A stretch of 64,000 bases of DNA, taken from NCBI GenBank assembly GCA_902729315.2, contig LR746278.1, forward strand, positions 1,561,001 through 1,625,000, in the 5' to 3' direction. The position numbers and the translations under genes were made by a program. Of the stretch, positions 52,170-64,000 are shown piece after piece; position 1 is the stretch's first letter; every line of letters begins with the position of its first letter. The DNA is from Spirodela intermedia (taxonomy: Eukaryota; Streptophyta; Magnoliopsida; Alismatales; Araceae). The notes under the pieces are model-generated. The model was not told the DNA's origin. It did no database searches and saw nothing but the letters and a program-made list of their open reading frames with translations.

Positions 52170-52527
52170 GATTGTTTCTCCTTCAGAGGTCGACGTTTGC
52201 CCCCAGCACAAAGAGCTCAGACTCGGGAACTATTCAACAGAACCCTACAAAATTACTGCTTTGACCGTTGACGGCGCCGGAGAATCCCCAAGCAGCATCT
52301 GCCGTCGCCAAACTGTCTGACAGTGGTAACAGGTGATACCCAATTTGATGGGACTCCTACTTGTGCTGGTCTAACTTCGATCCAATATCTCTGCGCGCCC
52401 ATGGATGAGCATTCGTTTGCAGGAGAAAGGTGCCGAGGATGCATACAAATAGAGATAATATGCACGCATATATATATCTATATATATATAGATTGATAGA
52501 TAGATAGATAGATAGATATATCTTCAC

Positions 52528-54107
52528 TTACAGAAGCTCCCAGTCAAGCCCAGGGTTTACTGAGATAGACAACCCCATCGTTCGAACAGATGGAGCTGTA
52601 CTTCTGTCTTCCGGGGCACTGTTCTTCTTCCTCAGAGAATATAGATTCGACCTGAGCACCTCCCTGAGCTTTTTCTGATTCACAAGATTAAAAAGCATCA
52701 AGCTACTACTACCCACGCTAAATCTCCTATTTCAGTTTCTTTGTTGAGCATAAGAGAAGAGAGGAAGAGCCTGGATATTGATCATGCACCTTGTATGATC
52801 TGTTCTTCACATCTCGGCCGGCGGTCTGGGGAAGATCACACCTCTCTGCATGCTCCCAACCATCATCCAGCTTCAGAACCTCAAATTCTTCTTCATCCTC
52901 CATGTTAGCCCCAGCTGTGACAGAACAACCAGATACTCAGTCCCCTCGCTAAAGCCTCTGAACTAATGTAAAAAAACAGCATATATAAATGCTGGGCCTC
53001 TCAATGACCATTTATTTTTAGCTGGAACATACCAATTTCCCCCTGGGAACGCGACTCTTCTGCCCTTAAACCACATTCATGCTCATCTCCAGAAACTTCC
53101 GCCGGAGAAATCACTTCCTTTAAGGACGACTCTGCACATATATATGAGCGAGTGATTTTGACAAATCAAACAGTAGGGTAAGAGAAAAAAATCAGGGGAG
53201 CTGACGACACAATTATCCTGCACGCACCGTTTTCCTCAGTTAAATCAGAAGAATCCGATAGCATGGATCTTCTTCCCACAGTATTCAGAGCTCCATCAGC
53301 CGATGAAGAAGTAGAAGCCTCAGCAGGATTTTCTTTCAACTCCAGCCCGTTTTCTTTAGTTTCTTCTGCGGTCAATCTGACTTCGGTGTCCAGCATTCCG
53401 CACGCTTCTTTTCTTCCATCTTGCGCTATAACAGGGGCCTCTCGTTCAGATGGAACGGATATTAATGGCCCAACGTTGGGAGGGCCCTCATTGCGACCAA
53501 CCTTTGACTTTTTGCAAATGTTAGCGATAATATCCTGTTCCAGGGACAAATCCGAGACTGGGCCTTTGATGCAGTCATCGGAGAATGGGTCAAGGAAATC
53601 GTTGGCCACTTCCTCACAGATCTTTCTCAAGTGCTCGCCAAGTGCATCAGTGAGGAGTGAGGGATCCTGTGAACAAGAACAAGAACAAGTACAAGTACAA
53701 GTCATGAGAGATATCTTAACCTCGGTGAGCCATGGAAAGAATTCGGAACGCTATTTACAATAAGCTAATACGATTCTAACATGAAATGGCATATTTTTAA
53801 TCTCATCCATGAGAAATAGCATAAGGAGGAGGTGGATTCAATGAAGGCAAGAAATAGGGAACCCTGATTGAGCATGCCGGATGAATTCAGACAAAAATCG
53901 ATAGAGTTTCTCCTGTCTGAATGAATCAGGAACCCCAAAGATTGCGGGCTAAGACGAGGGGGCGCTTACCTGAATAACAATGTTTTTACGACATATATTT
54001 TCCCATTTTTGACATACGTTTCCGGCCCAGGAGATACCATTGGATGATAAGTCAACGCCAAACAGAGACAAGCCTTCCTCGAATGGGTTTGTGATGTTCT
54101 CGTCCAT
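52528..54107 (-). CDS. Conserved-looking plant protein of unknown function, 315 residues
   Basis: Five coding exons: 54107-53970, 53666-53228, 53131-53033, 52914-52790 and 52674-52528. All are GT-AG with unbroken phase. The N-terminus (MDENITNPFEEGLSLFGVDLS, then WAGNVCQKWENIC) and C-terminus (KKLREVLRSNLYSLRKK ... NPGLDWELL) look conserved. The middle is acidic and Ser/Glu-rich, probably disordered. A DDEFEVLKLDDGW-like segment (MEDEEEFEVLKLDDGW) lies near residue 229. No domain, signal peptide or membrane helix is apparent. The basic KKLREVLRSNLYSLRKK stretch could bind nucleic acid or act as an NLS; this is inference. I recall plant 'serine/arginine repetitive matrix-like' proteins with such ends but cannot name one firmly. 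Confidence 0.75.
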
Positions 54108-55092
54108 TTCCTTCGTGATAGCTTTGCTCCTTTTTTCTCCCTCCCACTCAAAATAGAATGGGGAGCTGCTCGGATGAAAACAAATCAACAGTAAACATAC
54201 AACGAACTCTTCGCTTCAAAGAGATCCTAAACAAGGTTGCAAGAAAAATCAGGAAATTTATTTCAAGAGAGGAACCCACTTGCTGAACACTTAATCTACG
54301 ATAATAAACAGAGAGATAAATGGCATCAATTCTCAATGCGACTTCTAGTCAGCTAAAATATTCGAAAAAGTTCCCGCTGGGATATCCGATTAAATATTCT
54401 ATCAAGAATGAAGGACACGGAGTCAGTATCCATCTCGGACCAAGAACACAGTATAGATGATACCTAGTTCGTAGAAAAATAACTTGCGAGGAAGTCAAAT
54501 AAAACAAAAACTTGTTGAGATGATTCGCAGATCACGCACTGCCGTCATAAGCTCGAAAGTTTAAATAATGTCTACATGGATAATACGTTTGCGGCATACT
54601 CCGAGTAGGACTTTTTTCTGAATATGGTTGCTTCATCTTCTAAGGTAACAACTTTCGGGAGACATCAGACGAAAGAGATGGCTTCTCAATACCCCTTTCA
54701 CGGTGTTCTACGAGATCAAGATGATCGAAGGGGAGAAGCTGGATTTTCACCAAATCAGCAGGCAAACTATATGAAATTTCCACATGAGATTTTGACGAAC
54801 CATAACCTAAAACGGGCAGGCAAAAGGGCAGCGACTACCTGTTTCCACTGTTCTAAGATGGAATTCGACGCAAATTCTGCCCAACGCCTGGCGATGAGGT
54901 ACCCGCAGAGACGAAAAACTCGAGTTTTTCTTAGGCCCCTTCCCCCATTCCGCAATCAAAGAAATTCATTATGGAATTTCCAAATAAAAGGGATTTTATC
55001 TGATAAGAGAAAAGAGCGTCTGCTGCTTTCTATGGGTCGCAAGTTACTGCTTTAAAGATGATTAATTTTTTTAATCTCGTTTATTTCATCAA
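54108..55092. other. Upstream of the unknown gene, up to the tRNA
   Basis: AT-rich and without a supportable gene. The 54.62-55.05 kb segment is open for 143 codons on the plus strand, but its composition is not convincing. Confidence 0.55.
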
Positions 55093-55163
55093 GCACCAGT
55101 GGTCTAGTGGTAGAATAGTACCCTGCCACGGTACAGACCCGGGTTCGATTCCCGGCTGGTGCA
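55093..55163 (+). tRNA. trnG-GCC: tRNA-Gly (GCC)
   Basis: A 71-nt cloverleaf. The acceptor stem GCACCAG pairs with CTGGTGC, the D-arm carries the A box TGGTCTAGTGG, the anticodon loop is CTGCCAC with anticodon GCC at 55125-55127, and the T-arm B box is GGTTCGATTCC. There is no intron and no encoded CCA, as expected for a nuclear tRNA gene. Confidence 0.97.
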
Positions 55164-55166
55164 GCC

Positions 55167-55172
55167 TTTTTT
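55167..55172 (+). terminator. Pol III terminator of tRNA-Gly
   Basis: A T6 run three bases after the discriminator base. Confidence 0.85.
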
Positions 55173-55177
55173 CTCTA

Positions 55178-55416
55178 CCCATCATAAAAATCCGAACTTT
55201 TATCTTTTTTCTCAATATCCTGTTTAATAAAGCAAACTGATCAAATCATCTTGTTTTTTCATTAACGGGATTTTTTTTGGTTGATTTCATTATAAATAAT
55301 CCAGAATTTATCTTTTTTTCCCATCACAAAAAAATCCAAACTTTATCTTTTTTCTCAATATCCTGTTTAGGTAGTATTAATAAAGTAAACGGATCAAATC
55401 ATCTTGATTTTTCATC
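55178..55416. repeat. Imperfect direct duplication, about 90-bp units
   Basis: The block at 55178-55263 (cccatcataaaaatcc ... tatcttttttctcaatatcc ... gatcaaatcatcttg) recurs at 55320-55416 with small indels, separated by 56 bases. It lies directly downstream of the tRNA. Confidence 0.85.
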
Positions 55417-55799
55417 CTCTGTATAATAAAACGTGCAAAATGGAATCTTTTTGGTTGAGTCCATTAAAAATAATAATATTTTTTTTAATTCGCGTTTATT
55501 CGTTTCCAGATAGGACACTTATATTCACGTGATAGATTGTTTCTCTTAATATTCCTTTCCTGGATATTCAGCCGTCAATTGCTGCTCAAACATCAAGTCA
55601 AACATTAAATAGGTCGGCTGTCCTAACAAAAATTCATAGAAAACTCGGTTCAATCTCTCACTGAAGCGTTAGTTGAGGACTAACAAAGTCGTGTTCATCA
55701 ACTGATGAACAAGCTGCCGCGGGTGAGGAATTTCCCCATCTAATCCGCAAAGTTTTGAAGAATCCCCCGCCGGAAAATCCCAACTCCGGCGATGGGTTC
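55417..55799. other. 3' flank of the bHLH gene
   Basis: AT-rich; nothing identified. Confidence 0.5.
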
Positions 55800-56659
55800 T
55801 CAGGGGGAGGAGCTTGCCGCCGGGAACGACGGCGGCGATAGCCTCCGCCGCTTGCCGGAGAGCGGACTCCCGGCCGAGAAATCCGGCTGCGAGGAGGCCC
55901 TCTCGAGGACGGACTTCAACGCCTGGTGGACGTTGTTAGTGAAGATGTTGCACTCGGTGTCGTATTCGCCGGTGGCGGCGGCGGCACCGCCTCCCTCGCA
56001 GGTCAACACGATGTCGTTCTTCACCCGACCCCCTACCGTCGAGATCTCCGCCTTCACAGTCCTCAGCCGGAGAGCCAGCAGGGTCTGCTTCAGATCCATG
56101 AGCAGCTCCGGTCGGTCAGCGCAGCAGAGGGACGCCTTGATGGAGAAGCCGCCGCCTCCGCCTCCGCCGCCGCCGCCGCAGGGCGTGCCGTTGACCTCCA
56201 CCTCCACCTTCACCTCGTCGGCGTCGGCGGGAACGTTGACTCCCTGGCTGATCTCCGTCGTGCTGGTCTTCAGCTCCTTTATGCGGCTGATGACCTCCGT
56301 CAGCAGCGCCGCCTTGTCCATCTGCATGCGAGATTCCCACAATTATCCGTCAGAAACTGATTTAAATCCACGACCTTTTTAATGGCGAGCTCACAATTTC
56401 TCGTCCTTCTGACCTTGCCAGTGCCGGGGATGAGGGTTCTCAGAGTGGAGAGGTGAGCGTTGATCCTCTCCCTGCGCCTCCTCTCAGCCTCGCTGTGGCT
56501 CTTCAGCGCCATGGCGGCCCTCGGCTCCACGGTCAACCCGCTCTTCCCCGGCTTCTCCCTCTCGAACACCAGCGCCGTCTGCGCCGCCACCCCCCCGTGG
56601 ACCACCTCCTCAGGAAATCCCCTCATCAGCTGGAAATCCCCAAAGTGAAGGGACCCCAT
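55800..56659 (-). CDS. bHLH transcription factor (bHLH30/51/106/107-like)
   Basis: Predicted 255-residue nuclear factor with coding exons 56659-56414 and 56321-55800, joined in phase at GTGK|MDKA inside the bHLH loop. The basic region SHSEAERRRRERINAHL has His55, Glu59 and Arg63, the residues that read E-/G-box DNA. Helix 2 is MDKAALLTEVISRIKELK. A decaglycine run (about residue 130) precedes an ACT-like region (FSIKASLCCADRPELLMDLKQ ... LRLRTVKAEIST) typical of this subgroup. A basic RRRL stretch lies near the end. Length agrees with Arabidopsis bHLH51/bHLH107. The frame is also open 49 codons upstream through a poly-Leu tract. The start at 56659 is chosen because MGSLHFG begins normal sequence, but the upstream ATG cannot be excluded. 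Confidence 0.9.
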
Positions 56660-56681
56660 CTCCCACCAAAGCGTTTGCACC

Positions 56682-56778
56682 AGAAGAAGAAGAAGAAGAA
56701 GAAGAAGAAGAAGAAGAAGAAGAAGAAGAAGAAGAAGAAGAAGAAGAAGAAGAAGACGAGGAAGAAGAAGAAGAAGGA
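56682..56778. repeat. (GAA)n trinucleotide repeat upstream of the bHLH start
   Basis: About 26 near-pure GAA units followed by an interrupted tail. It reads CTT on the bHLH strand, begins about 24 bases before the ATG and is in frame to encode Leu. Confidence 0.95.
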
Positions 56779-58354
56779 GAAGACTTATAAGCCAGGAGGA
56801 CGGCAAGCGGCGCAGAACCAGAAGGGCAACCTCGGACGGACCAGCTGCAGCTTCTCCCCACTCCTCTTTCTTCTCCCCACTTCCATTCTTCGGATGGCGA
56901 CTTCAGCGGGGGGAATGCTTCATCTCCCCGTTCGTCTTTCAAGGGCTCTCTGCAAATCCTCACGACGCAGAAGAAGAGGGGACAGGAAGAAACGGGGGTC
57001 AACCGGGGAAGAGCGCGAGGGCTTCGCCGGCGAGGGGATCCGCCTATTTGTACCCAGATTCATCCTTCGTCAGATCATCATCAAGAACATAGTTTAATCC
57101 ATATAATTCGTCAGAATATGGGCTCGAAACCATTAAAAACCTCTCCCCTCCCCTCATCCGTCCTCATCCAGACCACCCCATCTGGAAGAACACAGAAGCA
57201 GATGCCCGCAAGAAAACACCATCCCTGCTGTCATCGGTGACGCGACGATTAGTTCACTTGCCGGGAGATAGAATACTCGTAAACCCATTGATAAACAAAT
57301 CTCCAGCAAGACCTAATGGGATCTCAAACCAGTTCTTGCTTAACCTAATGGGAAGGTTCCCCATTTCCGCCCTCGTCCCCTCGCGAAGTCGGCGTCTTAC
57401 TGCGTCGCCCACCAAATCCCGCGTCTTGTTTATAGCTTCGCCTTGTCCGAACGCCGCCGATCTCACCCGGAAACCGGCTTCTTTAGACCAAGTGGGTAGG
57501 AGACGACCCCCCTTCCCGTTGACGTCGCAATTATTGCCTACCCCTCCGTAAACCTCATGAGCCGCCGCAATTGGGCGAGAGAAAGCGACGGAGAACGGCA
57601 GGAAATAGATACATAGAAAGATACGTATAGAGAGAGAGAGAGAGAGAGCTATTCCACTGTCTCCAATCTCAGTAAGGTCAGCATCCACTTCAGCAGTTAG
57701 GAATCTGAAGATCCAAATAGACATGTCCATGGGGGAGCCGGAGTTCTCCCCCCTTCACTTGCGTCCCCCACCCCGGAAATGGGTTTTCAGAGGCTGTAGA
57801 AGTTACTCCTATTACCCTTTTTTTATATTACATTTTTCATTTTGTATATATTATATTTTTTATAACTTATAATAAAATATCGGGGTTATTATAAATAAAT
57901 AAAATAATTATATAATACTTTTCCTAGTCTCTTTGAGTTCATATATTTATATAATACAAGGCTGTCTGGAGATTCACCGCGGGATCTAGTTGGGTTAGTG
58001 TGGGTATTCTAGTTTCTACCCCCTGAAACGCCCCGAATTGGAAATGAGCCCTCGGAGACGTGAGGAGGGTCTTTAATAAAAGGGGGTGGAGGGTCGTATT
58101 CCATCTAGTCGTGGGGGTCTCCAGAACTCCACTTAAAGCCATTGTGGACGTCAGAGGGGTTTTAGTCCTAATAAGATAAGTTGTGTGGGGGGTTCTTTTC
58201 TAATTTCGAGAGTATTTAAGTATTAAACTAAAAAAGGCTGAATTTCATATTTATGATTTTTTTAGGATAATATAAATGGAACATTTTAATCATCATAGTC
58301 AGCCTGTCCGCTTATAAAATGTGTTTTAATGAGAGGTGTCTTGTCGTATGAAGG

Positions 58355-58389
<35 letters not shown>

Positions 58390-58526
58390 TGGGCCGGTTG
58401 GGGGACGAAACATCAGGCCCACAAAGATCAGCCCATAATAGGCCCTATTGGCCCATTATGGAACGTGGCGCCTCCGTGGCTCCTTCGTGGATGACATAGC
58501 AGTGTCGCGTGGACTTGGTGGCCCTC

Positions 58527-58534
58527 TATAAATA
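58527..58534 (+). promoter_or_regulatory. TATA box of KARI
   Basis: TATAAATA 128 bases before the KARI ATG, giving an expected start near 58558 and a leader of about 100 nt. Confidence 0.6.
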
Positions 58535-58571
58535 TCATGTGCTGGCGTGGATATTGACGGTTTTGCCATCA

Positions 58572-58595
58572 ATGCTTCACTCCTGGGGGGTATAA
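58572..58595 (+). other. Short upstream ORF in the KARI leader
   Basis: An ATG followed by six codons and TAA (MLHSWGV) lies inside the predicted leader, 60 bases before the main ATG. Function not known; it may be chance. Confidence 0.4.
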
Positions 58596-58654
58596 GAAGT
58601 GCGCTTCTTGTTATCCCTTTCCTGTTTCCACTCTGGTCTGAAGCCACAGCAGCT

Positions 58655-62424
<3,770 letters not shown>

Positions 62425-64000
62425 ATAAACTAGAGTTGAGGCAGTGGAAAACCTTTTGTCGAGGGAAGTGCATCAGGTATTAGAGTGGTCGCCTTATGCT
62501 GTTCCGGATTTCCTACTAGTTTATCTTTTATTTTTGCTTGGCACTGTTGGAGAATGGTGAATAATCGTTAGAAATCTCCTGATGTTTCCTGTCAGATGAA
62601 CCGGTTTACTACTGTTCTTGTGTTGATGAACTGTAGCTGTGGCTTCTTGACGGAGATGGGAGTAAGAATTTATCCACATATGAATCTGGCATGAGAGTTC
62701 TAATGCATTTTTCTAAGAAATTGCATGCATCATTTGGACAGTATAGCTTTCTAATCATATTCCAATATCCTATTAATTTGTTGAGGCAGGTGATTATAAA
62801 TCCAACACATAATCTGCTACGCATGACTCGTTTGTGGGTCACTTACTATCCCCCTGGTTTGCTATATCATTCATAACTAATTATATATGTTGGATAGAAC
62901 ACGCACACTCTTTCAACCTTAAAATATTCAGCGAGTAAGATGCCCAGTTAAAAATGTTCTTGCCAGAGGTGCTTCACGTCGTATTCGTCCATATAATCCT
63001 TGGTTGATCTTTTCACGCAACTATGAATCCTCCTGGTGATAATCCTTGGATCATTTTAATGAAGAAAATGACATTATGGATATATATAAAAATGTATAAA
63101 ATAAGAGCAACAAAGCGTGGCACCGTGCAGAAAGAATTCCGTCGCGTGCTACCCGATCGGCTGCCTTGTACGGCACCGAAGAAGGAGACGCCGGGCGGCG
63201 CCGCCGATGTGCCGGCAAAACCCTCTTCCAAATTTTCGGCTACCGCCCAGCCCTTGCTCTATGATAGCAGAAGATGGGCCCTCAAGAGGTCTTAGCCCAG
63301 CTGGTGAAGAGGAGATCTTGCAGAAGAGGCTGGCGACGCGGAATTCTTTCAGACTTTCCGGTCAGAGCTCAATTAATCCCGGGCCCCACCATTCCACTGC
63401 CGGGCAAGGCCGAAATAATTTTTTATTAAATATTGGATAAAATTTTCTAATCGGGTCGCGCTGGAGTTTTTGGATTAACATGATCGGTTGATATCCCTCG
63501 TCAACAAAGTTTTCATTTTTTTCTATTTTTTTTAACGCATAGCGACACTGAAAAGAAGAATCTGGGGAAAAAAGTATGTGCTCTGAAGAATTCTGTTTAT
63601 AGATTAAATGATAAACGTCATTCGGATTCTCGGCCCCTACGACGCACATCGGATGAAGCCGATTAACAGGCATTTTAATCCTGAATACGCAGGAGATCGA
63701 CCAATTTATATGATTGGCCTGCGGGGGTTAAAAGATTAGCACAGTCCGATGTTGTTCTAAGGAGCGCGCAGTTGCAGGACGAGGGAAAGACGGGGCACCG
63801 TAACGTCTCAAGTACGCGTCACCTACGTGCCCGTGGAATATCGCTGCCGGACGGCGGGACGAAAGAATGGCGCTGTCGATTGTGGGGAGGGCCGCCGGAG
63901 AAGAGGAATGAGGGGAGAACCGAATGAGCGTAGTCGATCCGAGAGCTCCGTGCTTGACCGGGCACGGTGTCGGCGGTTGCGTGGGAATCCCTCCGGCGAG
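62425..64000. other. KARI 3' flank and unassigned sequence
   Basis: The KARI 3' UTR, then AT-rich sequence, then a GC-rich block from about 63.75 kb to the window edge that could be the promoter of a gene beyond it. No coding segment can be supported. Confidence 0.5.

Larger units (their letters stand above)
56660..58654. promoter_or_regulatory. Divergent upstream region of bHLH (-) and KARI (+)
   Basis: 2 kb without a supportable gene. It contains GA tracts at about 57629-57648 and 58357-58386, an AT-rich block at 57.8-58.3 kb, and AGCCCA/GGCCCA motifs at 58410-58460 just before the KARI TATA box. Confidence 0.55.

Noticed and set aside
54624-55055. 143-codon plus-strand frame upstream of the tRNA
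   Set aside because: No recognisable motif, poor composition and no splice or promoter support.
56453-57097. 214-codon plus-strand frame with a long Lys run
   Set aside because: It is the GAA repeat read on the opposite strand of the bHLH gene; flanking sequence is not protein-like.
57237-57730. Open frames on both strands between bHLH and KARI
   Set aside because: Neither gives a recognisable protein and they overlap each other; treated as intergenic.
63013-63440. Short frames on both strands near the right edge
   Set aside because: Overlapping, short and without recognisable features; possibly leader of a gene beyond the window, but nothing supports a call.

Overview
This is a stretch of plant nuclear DNA. 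Genes are split by GT-AG introns, many families are specific to vascular plants (VOZ, RABA1, CLE, TAXIMIN, fasciclin-like AGP, chloroplast KARI), and a degenerate Ty1/copia element and many (GA)n/(CT)n microsatellites are present. Several genes have GC-rich coding exons (FLA, RABA1, TAXIMIN, bHLH, CLE) beside AT-rich introns of up to 5 kb. That would fit a non-grass monocot or an early-diverging angiosperm, but the species cannot be fixed from the sequence.

Layout, left to right: a partial AAA-ATPase/ePHD gene (1-4935, -); an ERI1-like DEDDh 3'-5' exonuclease gene with a presumed plastid leader (6234-16739, -) whose intron 2 holds a dead 5.2-kb copia element in opposite orientation; a fasciclin-like arabinogalactan protein (17787-18539, +); an RTN4IP1-like zinc-less quinone oxidoreductase (18969-23938, -); a VOZ transcription factor (25138-32359, +); a RABA1-type Rab GTPase (33281-36093, -); D-aminoacyl-tRNA deacylase (37857-40099, -) divergent from homogentisate 1,2-dioxygenase (40563-44577, +); an unrecognised gene whose predicted intron holds a 9-copy 177-bp minisatellite (44823-47491, -); a CLE peptide precursor (48639-48866, -); a TAXIMIN peptide gene (50180-50573, +); a five-exon gene of unknown function (52528-54107, -); tRNA-Gly(GCC) (55093-55163, +); a bHLH factor (55800-56659, -); and chloroplast ketol-acid reductoisomerase (58655-62424, +). 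The last 1.6 kb shows no gene.

For the recognised multi-exon genes I chose splice junctions by hand, requiring GT-AG borders, continuous phase and agreement with remembered family sequences. Apart from the truncated first gene, each gives a complete open frame of family-typical length (ERI1-like 329 aa, RTN4IP1-like 362, VOZ 509, RABA1 216, HGD 457, bHLH 255, KARI 589, DTD 154, TAXIMIN 76). The genes do not form one pathway. They are housekeeping metabolism (tyrosine breakdown, branched-chain amino acids), RNA and translation quality control, trafficking, and a cluster of developmental regulators and secreted peptides. From memory, RABA1g, the RTN4IP1-like gene, the AAA/ePHD gene and the ERI1-like gene are also close together on Arabidopsis chromosome 3 (about At3g15060 to At3g15140), so part of the window looks like a conserved syntenic block. 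No clearly novel multi-gene system is visible. The most unusual items are the 177-bp array in the unknown gene, the CLE precursor near TAXIMIN, the two palindromes, and the possible poly-leucine extension of the bHLH gene.
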